DNA from: Deltaproteobacteria bacterium
Lineage (GTDB): Bacteria; Myxococcota_A; Polyangia; Polyangiales; Polyangiaceae
DNA length: 49,519 nt
Assembly: GCA_016209145.1 (NCBI GenBank)
Contig: JACQWT010000140.1
Location: 1 to 49,519, forward strand
Reading direction: 5' to 3'
Shown here piece after piece: positions 38,724 to 46,162 of this stretch. The stretch's first letter is position 1; each line of letters begins with the position of its first letter. The notes under the pieces were generated by a model. That model was given only the letters and a program-made list of their open reading frames with translations. It was not told where the DNA came from and did no database searches. The translations under genes were made by a program, and so were the position numbers.

Positions 38724-40366
38724 TGCCCCGGGATGGTCCGCTCGTGCCGCCTGCTCGACGCCTTGCGCTCCTGTTCGCGCTTCTCGCCGCCGCGTGTCCC
38801 CTGCGCGCCGAGGCGGCCAGCTTCGAGGTATCGAGCGACGTGGTGGCGCAGGGCTACGACGTGGCGAGCCCGTGGGGCGACGTGGTGCTCCGGCGCCGAC
38901 GTCTGATGACCGCTCTCGGGCTCGCGGCCTACGATCTGCAAGGCGAGCACGAGCCCATGGGCCCGACCTACGAGGTCCAGCTCCGGCTGCGGCTGGACGC
39001 GGACTTCGGGGTGGAGGGACGCGAGACGCAGTACACGCCGACCGATCCGGGCTACTTCGTGCCCGGCCTGGCAGCGGCCCCGGTGGACCTCATGTACGGG
39101 TACGTCGAAGGCCGGCGCCTGGCCGGCGGCCTGCTCGGCTTTCGTGCCGGCCGGCAGTACACGACCGATGTCCTCGGCTGGTGGAGCTTCGACGGCGCCC
39201 TACTGCGCGTGACCACGCCGCTGTTCGTGGAGGTCGAGCTGTACGGCGGACTGGAGCAGCGCGGGGGCATGCCGCTGTCCAGCGCGCGCTTCGAGCCAGG
39301 CGGCGTGTGGCGCGGGGTGGCCCAGATCGAAGACCGGGCCTCGGACTTCCCGTCCTACCAGCCGACTAGCCACGCGCCGGGGCTGGGCGTGGCGGTGCAG
39401 ACCGCCGGGCCGAACTGGCTCAATGGCCGGTTCGACTACCGGCGCGGGTACAACACCGGTAGGGCCTTCACGGGGCAGTTCCCCTCCCCCGGCGGCGGCT
39501 ACCCGGAGACGACCGGTCTGCGCCTCTCGCAGGAGCGCCTCGGGTACGCGGCGAGCGCCTACCTGCCCGAGACGGGCGGCCTGCGCGCCGGCTTCGCGTA
39601 CGACCTGTACACGGACGCCCTTGCCCGGGCCTACGGCGGGTTGGAGGTGCAGCTTGCCGACTGGGTCACCGTTGGCGCCGACGGCGACTACTTCGTGCCG
39701 AGCTTCGACGCCGACTCCATCTGGAACTGGTTCACCCACAACGGCGTGACCACTGCCCTGGGCCGCGTTGCTGTCGAGCCTGCGCGCGGGCTCGATCTCG
39801 ACGCCCAGGGTGGCGTCCGGCTGTGGATGGCGAGCGGCGATCCCTCCTCCTTCGGCCGCGGCCAGTGCACCGCCAGCCTTCCGTCCACTGCCACCGAGGC
39901 GGATCTCAGCCGCTGCCTTGCCGGGTTCGATGGGATCGATCCCTCGCGCGGCGCCGCCGCGCAGTTCTCGCGCGAGCAGTCCAACCGCGACAGTACGCTC
40001 AGCACGGATTTGCTGAGCAACCTGGAGGCACGCTATCGCTGGACGAGCGGCCTGGTGTCGCTGCGGGCCATGCTCCAGACCGGCTTCGGCGAGAGCAGCC
40101 GCGGCCGCAGCACGGGCGCCGTGCTCGCCGCCCGTCAGGAGCTCGGCGGCAATCGGATCTGGCTGGGGGGACAGCTTTCCCTCCACGACTGGATCGACCC
40201 GCTGCGGCCGGAGCGCGACGCCACCGGCTTCGGCTACGTTCTGGCGCCCGAGTACGCCCCGGTCGCGCTCGCCCATCTTCGCCTGGAGTGGGAGCACGAA
40301 ATCAACCGGCTCGTGGGACAGCGCTTCTGCCTGCTGGGCGTGGCGCGCCTGGAGGTGCTGCCGTGA
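38723..40366 (+). CDS. Outer-membrane beta-barrel, partner of the multihaem cytochrome
   Basis: 547 residues. The signal peptide RRLALLFALLAAACPLRAEA precedes about two dozen amphipathic strands with typical aromatic ends: YEVQLRLRLDADFGVEGRET, DLMYGYVEGRRLAGGLLGFR, VEVELYGGLEQRGGMPL, YAASAYLPETGGLRAGFAYD, LSTDLLSNLEARYRWTSGLV, and the closing GQRFCLLGVARLEVLP. No CxxC of the MtrB kind at the N-terminus. Its stop overlaps the GTG of the cytochrome gene (GTGA) and its start overlaps the HEAT gene, so all three are translated together. Barrel plus periplasmic multihaem cytochrome is the pattern of porin-cytochrome conduits (as in Geobacter), but sequence similarity to those barrels was not tested. 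Confidence 0.75.
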   Translation: MPRDGPLVPPARRLALLFALLAAACPLRAEAASFEVSSDVVAQGYDVASPWGDVVLRRRRLMTALGLAAYDLQGEHEPMGPTYEVQLRLRLDADFGVEGRETQYTPTDPGYFVPGLAAAPVDLMYGYVEGRRLAGGLLGFRAGRQYTTDVLGWWSFDGALLRVTTPLFVEVELYGGLEQRGGMPLSSARFEPGGVWRGVAQIEDRASDFPSYQPTSHAPGLGVAVQTAGPNWLNGRFDYRRGYNTGRAFTGQFPSPGGGYPETTGLRLSQERLGYAASAYLPETGGLRAGFAYDLYTDALARAYGGLEVQLADWVTVGADGDYFVPSFDADSIWNWFTHNGVTTALGRVAVEPARGLDLDAQGGVRLWMASGDPSSFGRGQCTASLPSTATEADLSRCLAGFDGIDPSRGAAAQFSREQSNRDSTLSTDLLSNLEARYRWTSGLVSLRAMLQTGFGESSRGRSTGAVLAARQELGGNRIWLGGQLSLHDWIDPLRPERDATGFGYVLAPEYAPVALAHLRLEWEHEINRLVGQRFCLLGVARLEVLP

Positions 40367-41718
40367 GCCGCACGCCCGCCTCCAACTGGATGCTCGGCGC
40401 CGCGTGCGCCGCGGCGCTGCTCCTGGGCGAGCTGTGCGACCCGGGAGGCGCGTTCGCCCGGGAGGGCCCGGCGGCCAGGCCGGCCGCGCGCGAACTACCG
40501 GCGGCGGCGGGCCCGGGCGCGGCCCGCGCGCCGGCCGCGCCCGCGGCGCCGGAGCTGGCGCCTCCTGGGGCAGAAGCAAGCCCCGCGCCCAGTGAGCTCA
40601 TCTTCCCGCCGCAGAGCCTGCCCCTGCGCTTCGACCACGCCCTGCACGCGGGCAAGCTCGGCCAGGGCTGCAAGGCGTGCCACGCCAGCGCCTACCGCAG
40701 CGGCTCGGCCGCGGACTCGCTCCTGCCCGAGCCGGTCGCGGCCTGCGACGGGTGCCACGACGTGGACCACCGCGACCGGCGCGACGTGCGGGCCGGCGCC
40801 AAGGGCTCGGGCCGATGCGAGACGTGCCACGTCGTGCGCGGGGCGGGCCCCGCCGGGAGCGCGCGCGTGACGCCAGTGGTGCTCCGCGCTCCCAACTTGC
40901 GCATGAGCCACCGGGCGCACCTGGAGCGCAACATCGGCTGCGAGCAGTGCCACGGCCGGATCGATCGGCTCGCCATGGCCACCCGCGAGAGCCTGCCGCG
41001 CATGGCCGGCTGCTTCGTGTGCCACGCGATGAGCGACGCCGCACAAGGAGAGGCCCGTGGCAACTGCGCCGTCTGCCATCTCACGAGACCGGACGGAAGG
41101 CTGCGCACCGAGCTGGCGTCCGGGAAGCTCGTGCCCCCTCGCTGGTTGCACGGGGCAGAGCACACCGCGGACTGGACCGAGCGGCACCGGGGCGTGGCCG
41201 GCGCCAACAGCCGCCTGTGCGGCAACTGCCACGCGAGCGCGTTCTGTACTAGCTGCCACGACGGGCGGCTGCGACCGCGGGCGGTCCATCCCGGGGACTG
41301 GCTCTCCCAGCACCCGCTGCGGGCGCGGCAGGACAGCCCCAGGTGCGGGAGCTGCCACCAGGAGCAGCGCTTCTGCGGCGACTGCCACCGCCGCACGGGG
41401 GTAGCGCGCGACGTAGGCGGGGCGCGGCGCCCGGGCGGACGCCGCTTCCATCCGGCGCCGACCGCGTGGACCTCGGCTCCGCGCGGCCCCGGCCACCACT
41501 CCTGGGAGGCCCAGCGAAACATGACCGCCTGCGTCTCCTGCCACACCGAGCGGGACTGCGCCACCTGCCATGCGACCCGCGGCCTGCGCGGCGGCCAGGG
41601 CGTCAACCCCCACCCGTCCGGCTTCGGATCCGCCTGCGCGCCGGCCTACCGGCGCAATCCCAGGCCGTGCCTGGTCTGCCACGCGCAGGACGACACCTGG
41701 CTGGGCGGTTGCCGATGA
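40363..41718 (+). CDS. 13-haem c-type cytochrome
   Basis: 451 residues from a GTG. Signal ASNWMLGAACAAALLLGELC...GGAFA, then an Ala/Pro-rich linker to residue 85. Thirteen CxxCH motifs lie between about residues 103 and 440: CKACH, CDGCH, CETCH, CEQCH, CFVCH, CAVCH, CGNCH, CTSCH, CGSCH, CGDCH, CVSCH, CATCH, CLVCH, many with an HxxH or HxxHL distal histidine nearby (FDHALHAG, MSHRAHLE, FHPAPT), suggesting bis-His haems of the cytochrome c3/7 type. It should be exported, with haems attached in the periplasm. Coupled to the barrel gene upstream. A wire through the outer membrane is the likely role. Confidence 0.9.
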   Translation: MSRTPASNWMLGAACAAALLLGELCDPGGAFAREGPAARPAARELPAAAGPGAARAPAAPAAPELAPPGAEASPAPSELIFPPQSLPLRFDHALHAGKLGQGCKACHASAYRSGSAADSLLPEPVAACDGCHDVDHRDRRDVRAGAKGSGRCETCHVVRGAGPAGSARVTPVVLRAPNLRMSHRAHLERNIGCEQCHGRIDRLAMATRESLPRMAGCFVCHAMSDAAQGEARGNCAVCHLTRPDGRLRTELASGKLVPPRWLHGAEHTADWTERHRGVAGANSRLCGNCHASAFCTSCHDGRLRPRAVHPGDWLSQHPLRARQDSPRCGSCHQEQRFCGDCHRRTGVARDVGGARRPGGRRFHPAPTAWTSAPRGPGHHSWEAQRNMTACVSCHTERDCATCHATRGLRGGQGVNPHPSGFGSACAPAYRRNPRPCLVCHAQDDTWLGGCR

Positions 41719-41799
41719 CGTGCCCGCGACTATTGTGCTTGCGCGCCGCGCGCCCCGGCGACTATAGCTCGCCGGTCCGACGGTGGAGCAGCGCGTCCC

Positions 41800-42054
41800 G
41801 TGAACGACCTCATCCAGTATCTCTTGCAGAACCTCTACATAGACTTCCAGGGCGAGATCAAGCTGGAGACGGTGCGGGCCCTACTTCGGGAGGACGACAG
41901 CCGCGAGGCGCGCAAGCTGCTCGGCAAGCTCATCGAGGACAACGGCGTGGACGACATGCTGCTCACGCTGGCCGACTGCCTCAAGGACTACATCCGCAGC
42001 GGGATCAACGAGCGGGTGGTATCCGAGCAGCTCAGCCTCTACTCGGACAGTTGA
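41800..42054 (+). CDS. Small acidic helical protein, function unknown
   Basis: 84 residues from a GTG with GGAGCAGCG upstream. MNDLIQYLLQNLYIDFQGEI, then LETVRALLREDDSREARKLL, GKLIEDNGVDDMLLTLADCL and KDYIRSGINERVVSEQLSLY. All-helical, acidic, no signal. It follows the cytochrome gene by 81 nt on the same strand. Could be a small regulatory or chaperone protein for the electron-transfer genes; not recognised. Confidence 0.65.
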   Translation: MNDLIQYLLQNLYIDFQGEIKLETVRALLREDDSREARKLLGKLIEDNGVDDMLLTLADCLKDYIRSGINERVVSEQLSLYSDS

Positions 42055-42065
42055 GGCATCCGTTA

Positions 42066-42235
42066 CGGCATTTGGGCGCCGGCAACGACGGCTCGCCGAG
42101 TCGGCCGCGATCGCGGCTTACGTCCGCGGGCCGGCTCCTCGCGTACAGGAGTACGCTCCGGGCCGGCCCTGTGGGCGCGCTCGCGCTCGCGGTCGCCTGA
42201 CGAGCCGGGTGGGAGGAGGCGTGAACGCGTACCAG
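42066..42235. repeat. Structured dispersed repeat, copy 2, reaching into the next gene's start
   Basis: Identical to copy 1 over 42082-42119 and alike beyond. Arms GGGCCGGC (42128-42135) and GCCGGCCC (42162-42169), inner CGTAC-AGGA-GTACG (42142-42155). Its right end carries GCGTGAACGCGTACC, whose GTG (42221) is the start codon chosen for the following lipoprotein. Confidence 0.75.
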
Positions 42236-43336
42236 TTGAGCGAGATCCGCCGGAGCGTTGCCTTCGGTCTGGCCCTCGTAGCGGCGGGCTGCGACGTCGA
42301 GGCGCCGGGGCCCGAGCACGCCTCGCGTGGGCTCGACCAGCCCCCGCCGCTGCTTCTTCGGGTCGAGGCCACGACCTCGTACCGCGACGGCGACGGCGCC
42401 GTGCCGATCCGTACCGTGCTGGCCGAAGGCACGACTACCTACGGTGTGGCTCGCTCGGCGAGCTTCGTGCTGAGCTTCGATCGGTTTCTGCTGCCGACGA
42501 GCGTGGCTCGCCAGGCCATCTGCCTGCGCGCCTCGCCGGAGCCGGTGCGCACTCTCGCCGAGTGCGCCGGCCCCGGCCAGGACTTCCTCGAGCCGGAGTA
42601 CGACCCGGCGGGGCGCCGCGCGGTCTTCCGCCAGCGGCCTGGCTTTCGGCTGGCCGCCGCGACGGCGTACTGGCTGACCGTGCTCGTCCCGAGCGAAATC
42701 AGCCCCTACGGCTTTCAGGCCTTCGACGGCGCCAGCCTTGGTCGCACCTACGCCTTCACCTTCGTGACGGGACAGGGAGAGGCTGACGAGCCGCTCCCTG
42801 GGCCCGGGCGCTTCTGCGCCGCCGTGGCGTGCAGCAGGTCGGCCCAAGACCGGCGCGATGCCGCCGCGCGCTGCGGGTTCTACGCCGATCTGGCGCCCCT
42901 CGGCTCGTGTGCCGGCGCAAGCTGCCACGGGCAGCCGAGCGGCGTCCCTGGCCCAGGGGCGGGCGGCGACATCGCCATGGGGCTCGATCTCACCATGGAC
43001 GAGCAGATCCTGTGGCAGACGGCCTTCGGCCACACGGCGCACCAGACCCAACAAGGCCCGGCCGCGACCGCCGGGGGGCAGGGCCCGGCGCGTTTCGGCC
43101 GAGCCATGCCGATCATCGATCCGGACAACCCGGGCAACAGCTACGCCGTCTACAAGGTCCTGGCGCAATTCGCGAGCCACGAGTCCGACGACCCGGCGCT
43201 GCTCCGGGAGATCGAGCGACTGCGCGAGTCGGTCGTCGTGGGGCTTCCCATGCCCGCAGGACAGACGCTGACGCCGGCCGAAATGACGAACCTCAGCGCC
43301 TGGATCGGCAACGGCACGCCCTTCGCGTGCCCGTGA
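42221..43336 (+). CDS. Lipoprotein with a CX4CH haem-like motif
   Basis: 371 residues from the GTG at 42221 (GGGAGGAGG just upstream; the GTG at 42209 is possible). Signal IRRSVAFGLALVAAGC, lipobox AAGC at Cys24. The middle resembles an Ig-like bacterial domain (SFVLSFDRFLLPTSVARQAI, YWLTVLVPSEISPYGFQAFD). The C-terminal part has SCAGASCHG (Cys230-x4-Cys235-His236) and then IDPDNPGNSYAVYKVL and MPAGQTLTPAEMTNLSAWIG, the 'MPxGxxLsxxExxxixxWI' ending of the cytochrome c fold. CX4CH haem sites are known in a few cytochromes but this could also be a haem-less relic; CxxCH is absent. Follows the multihaem cytochrome gene set, so electron transfer is the obvious context. Confidence 0.7.
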   Translation: MNAYQLSEIRRSVAFGLALVAAGCDVEAPGPEHASRGLDQPPPLLLRVEATTSYRDGDGAVPIRTVLAEGTTTYGVARSASFVLSFDRFLLPTSVARQAICLRASPEPVRTLAECAGPGQDFLEPEYDPAGRRAVFRQRPGFRLAAATAYWLTVLVPSEISPYGFQAFDGASLGRTYAFTFVTGQGEADEPLPGPGRFCAAVACSRSAQDRRDAAARCGFYADLAPLGSCAGASCHGQPSGVPGPGAGGDIAMGLDLTMDEQILWQTAFGHTAHQTQQGPAATAGGQGPARFGRAMPIIDPDNPGNSYAVYKVLAQFASHESDDPALLREIERLRESVVVGLPMPAGQTLTPAEMTNLSAWIGNGTPFACP

Positions 43337-43339
43337 AGT

Positions 43340-43438
43340 ATGCTGCGCGCGGTGGCAGCATGCGGTTCCGGCAAGGACTTGCCGGTCAGGGCGAACGGGG
43401 TTGGGGCCCCGTTCGCGGGGTCTGGGGCGAAGCCCCAG
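43340..43438. other. Run of four perfect hairpins
   Basis: ATGCTGC/GCAGCAT (43340-43346, 43355-43361); CCGGCAAG/CTTGCCGG (43368-43375, 43378-43385); GCGAACGGGG/CCCCGTTCGC (43391-43400, 43407-43416); CTGGGGC/GCCCCAG (43422-43428, 43432-43438). All stems are perfect and the spacings short. Lies in the 256-bp convergent gap after the lipoprotein gene; the rest of that gap shows no gene. Confidence 0.7.
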
Positions 43439-43577
43439 CGTGGAATTCTCGCCGCAGACGGCTCGCCTAGGGCTACAGCGCGGAACGGCCGCGGGGCGGT
43501 GCCGGTCGCGTCTGCCCGCTCCCTTCGCGCAGGCGTGTTGGTTTCCCCCTTGAGCCGCAGACGCAGCCCGCGCATGC

Positions 43578-43612
43578 CATAGCCGTTAGCCGCTAGCCGT
43601 TAGCTGTTGGCC
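43578..43612. repeat. Heptanucleotide array GTTAGCC, five units
   Basis: CATAGCC, GTTAGCC, GCTAGCC, GTTAGCT, GTTGGCC. It overlaps the end of the iron-sulfur protein gene (43593 onward, minus strand), supplying its last residues and stop codon. Confidence 0.7.
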
Positions 43613-44105
43613 GTGGGCGGTCGAGCTGGCCTCGGGACGAAGCGGGCGAGAACGGCAGAGCCTTGGCCCGCACGAAGCGCGCGAGCTCGGGCAGCGGGAG
43701 CCCGGTCGGGCAGGCGGCGGCCTTGCGCACGAGCTCACGCTCGGGCACGAACGCGAAGCTCGCCGCGGCCACGTCGAAGTCGGGCATGCTGCGCGTCGAG
43801 GCGAGGACGAGCTGCATCAGCCCGGGATAGGCCCCCTTCGAGGCGGCGATGCGCTCGTCCTCTCCCAGGTCGCAGCGACCGCAAGCGATGCAGCGCGAGA
43901 AGCCGGGAAGCGCGGCACGCTCGCCCGCATCCACCGCGGCAAGCCCGTCCGCGGCGTAGTTGCGCTGGAAGCGGACGAGCCCGGGCGCGGGCCGACGCAG
44001 GTAGCCGGCCAGCACGCGCAAGAGCGACCAGGCGAGCAACACGAAGGCCAGGGCCCGTCCCGAAAGCACGCCTACGGTGCGAGTGCTGGGCTGGGGTCGC
44101 GTCAC
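43593..44105 (-). CDS. Membrane-anchored iron-sulfur protein
   Basis: 170 residues from a GTG that overlaps the upstream gene's stop (GTGA). One membrane helix near residues 18-36 (ALAFVLLAWSLLRVLAGYL). Then RCIACGRCDL (Cys72, Cys75, Cys78) and, 54 residues later, ACPTGLPL with Cys132-Pro. The C-x-x-C-x-x-C...C-P set suits one [4Fe-4S] cluster of the heterodisulfide-reductase-C/ferredoxin kind, where the fourth Cys is remote. No second set is present. The C-terminus reads into the heptanucleotide array. Electron transfer at the membrane is the likely role; the partner is unknown. Confidence 0.6.
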   Translation of the reverse strand: MTRPQPSTRTVGVLSGRALAFVLLAWSLLRVLAGYLRRPAPGLVRFQRNYAADGLAAVDAGERAALPGFSRCIACGRCDLGEDERIAASKGAYPGLMQLVLASTRSMPDFDVAAASFAFVPERELVRKAAACPTGLPLPELARFVRAKALPFSPASSRGQLDRPRPTANG

Positions 44106-44884
44106 TCCGGTAGTCGCCGATCTCGTTTCAGGGTCTCGCGAAGCTCGTCCAGGGCAGCCGCGTCTAGCCCGGCGACGCGCCGCTCCAGCTCCTGCGTCCA
44201 GCCGAGTCCGAGCGCCTCGCAGAGATCCCTCAGCGTCTGACGCAAGACCTCGGTGCGGCCCTGCTCGCGGCCCTCGGCGCGGCCCTCGGCGCGGACGGCC
44301 TCCAGCCCCTCGTACCCGCGGCGCTGGAGCAGGTTGCGCAGCGAGATCTCGTGGGCTGCGTCGCGGTCGTAGAGGGCCTCGACCGGCACCTCGTTGCGCA
44401 GCAGCCCAGGTGCCGCAAGGCGCTCGCCCGGGCTCACGATCCGCATGGCGCAGCCGGGCTCGTACACCTCGACGCGCCGCGGGCCCAGCAGCCGCACCAC
44501 CCAGACCGAGCGCGTGCCGCGCCCCAGAAGATCGGCGATCTTCGCCTGGAGCTCGGCCTCGTCCTGTCCGACGCTGGCGTATTCGACGGCAAGCGGCGGA
44601 ACTCCCGAGATCCAGCCGCTGCGGTCCGGCACGTTGCCGACCCCCACGTCCGGAGCGCGCAGCATCTGCGGCTCCGGCGAATACCCGGGCTCCACACCTG
44701 CCGCCTCGACCGCCGGATCCGAGTCGAGCACGGCAAAGCCAAGCCCGCTGCCGCGAGCGCCATCGCCCCCGGAGGGCGCGCAGAAGACCGGATGGCCGTC
44801 CGAAAGCTCGTAGGGGTCACCGCTGCGCAGGTCCTCGGCCCGCAGCGGTCCGCGCGTGCCGCGTCTCGCCGTCACGTTGCTCAT
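44102..44884 (-). CDS. Uma2-family (DUF820) endonuclease-like protein
   Basis: 260 residues from the ATG at 44884; an ATG at 44941 would extend it. Typical Uma2 core: SGWISGVPPLAVEYASVGQD, then EAELQAKIADLLGRGTRSVW and RVEVYEPGCAMRIVSPGERL, with the I-x-x-x-D/E ...E-x-x-K-like arrangement (E near ELQAK). The C-terminal helix (RAEGRAEGREQGRTEVLRQT) is the coiled tail common in these proteins. Uma2 proteins abound in cyanobacteria and myxobacteria; catalytic activity and targets are mostly unknown. The next gene overlaps its stop. A remnant of the same family lies at 19484-19651. Confidence 0.7.
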   Translation of the reverse strand: MSNVTARRGTRGPLRAEDLRSGDPYELSDGHPVFCAPSGGDGARGSGLGFAVLDSDPAVEAAGVEPGYSPEPQMLRAPDVGVGNVPDRSGWISGVPPLAVEYASVGQDEAELQAKIADLLGRGTRSVWVVRLLGPRRVEVYEPGCAMRIVSPGERLAAPGLLRNEVPVEALYDRDAAHEISLRNLLQRRGYEGLEAVRAEGRAEGREQGRTEVLRQTLRDLCEALGLGWTQELERRVAGLDAAALDELRETLKRDRRLPE

Positions 44885-44946
44885 CTCGATGAACAGCGTA
44901 GCACGCCCTGGGGACCATGGCGCGCCGGCGCAGCGCGGCACTCGAG

Positions 44947-45252
44947 TCAGGGCACCCCCCTCGCCGCCACATTGGGGCCACGAGAATCACGCCGGAGCAG
45001 ATCCGGCTCTGCCACGTGAGCCCCCGAGTTGCCATCGCCCTGCACGCCGCGCGATACGGCGACGGCAGCCTGGGCGTTTCCGGTGATGAGGCTGCGTGGC
45101 CCGGGGCTCGGCGTGGCGCTGGCGCCTGCCGCAGTAGTGGCCGGCCGGCAGGTGTCCGTATCCTCGTAGTCGGAGCTGCACCCCGTGGCGGCAGAGCCGG
45201 CGGCGGGGAGCAGCGCGCACAAGAGCCCGAGAATACGCATCGTCCGTTGCAT
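44947..45252 (-). CDS. Small lipoprotein
   Basis: 101 residues from the ATG at 45252, two bases after the stop of the upstream gene. Signal MRILGLLCALLPAAGSAATGC with lipobox ATGC. The mature part starts SSDYEDTDTCRPATTAAGAS, low-complexity, and ends without a recognisable fold. It may be a surface-exposed companion of the Cys-rich lipoprotein upstream. Confidence 0.55.
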   Translation of the reverse strand: MQRTMRILGLLCALLPAAGSAATGCSSDYEDTDTCRPATTAAGASATPSPGPRSLITGNAQAAVAVSRGVQGDGNSGAHVAEPDLLRRDSRGPNVAARGVP

Positions 45253-45254
45253 CG

Positions 45255-46133
45255 CTAGCTCTGGCACTTGGCCGGGTTGCCGGAGCAGTTGCCGCTGAGG
45301 CACTGGCTGCCGACACTGCAGGACTGGCCGTCCTTGAGCAAGCACTTGCCCGCGCCGTCGCAGGCCTTGGTGAGCTTGCACGGGCTCGAGGCCGAGGGGT
45401 CCTCGTTGCCCTTGGGCACCGGGCCGCAGGTGCCCTTGCTATCGAGGTTGCAGGCCTGACAAGTGCCGTCGCACGTGTTGTTGCAGCAGACGCCGTCGAC
45501 GCAGAATCCGCTCAGGCATTCGTCCTTGGTGTTGCACCCCTGCCCCAGCACGAGCTTGCAGTAGGCCGCGCCGTCGCAGGCCTTGCCAGGCCCCTCGCAG
45601 GTGCCCGGATCGGGCTCGGCCTTTGGCACCTCGGTGCACGTGCCCTCCTTGCCCGGGACGTTGCATGAGATGCACGTGCCCTCACAGGCGTCGTTGCAGC
45701 AGTAGCCATCGACGCACAAGCCGCTCGCGCACTCGCCTGGCGCGACACAGCTCGCGCCCAGCTCGCCCTTGGCCTGGCAGCTCTTGTCCGCGGCGCAGAA
45801 GTGCCCGGGCACGCAGCTTCCGTCTCCGGTGCAGCTCTGGGGGCACGCCGTGTCCTTGCCGTCGCAAAGGTAGGGCGCGCAGCTCGGCTCGCCCGCGTGC
45901 CCCGTGGCCCGCGGCACGCAGGCGCCGGCCTCGCACCTCTCGCAGGCGCCCTTGCAGGAAGCGCAGCTTCCGCCAGAGCCGCCGCCGCCGGCGCCGCCGC
46001 CCGTGCCGCCCGTGCCAGCGTCCGCTGCGCTGAGGCCGCCGCAACAGTCGTCGGCCAGATCCGAGCAACCGGCAGTGAAGAAACGGGCCACGCCCGATCC
46101 CAGCAGCCCTAGCACGCACCACAATGACCGCAT
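45255..46133 (-). CDS. Cys-rich lipoprotein of the CVDGxCCN type
   Basis: 292 residues from the ATG at 46133 (CGGAGGG upstream). Signal LWCVLGLLGSGVARFFTAGC, lipobox TAGC, a Gly-rich linker, then repeated disulfide modules: ECASGLCVDGYCCNDACEGT, CISCNVPGKEGTC, ECLSGFCVDGVCCNNTCDGT and QACNLDSKGTCGPV. Such CVDGVCCN...C..C modules are a hallmark of extracellular proteins in Sorangium-type myxobacteria. Function unknown; surface adhesion or scaffold is a guess. It lies in an apparent operon with the PEGA protein upstream and the small lipoprotein downstream. Confidence 0.8.
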   Translation of the reverse strand: MRSLWCVLGLLGSGVARFFTAGCSDLADDCCGGLSAADAGTGGTGGGAGGGGSGGSCASCKGACERCEAGACVPRATGHAGEPSCAPYLCDGKDTACPQSCTGDGSCVPGHFCAADKSCQAKGELGASCVAPGECASGLCVDGYCCNDACEGTCISCNVPGKEGTCTEVPKAEPDPGTCEGPGKACDGAAYCKLVLGQGCNTKDECLSGFCVDGVCCNNTCDGTCQACNLDSKGTCGPVPKGNEDPSASSPCKLTKACDGAGKCLLKDGQSCSVGSQCLSGNCSGNPAKCQS

Positions 46134-46162
46134 CGCATACCCTCCGGAATCCCAGCTCGCCA

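Noticed and set aside
40363-41718. Lipoprotein reading of the 13-haem cytochrome
   Set aside because: The Cys in the signal region (LLGELCDP) does not fit a lipobox. Cleavage at GGAFA is more likely.
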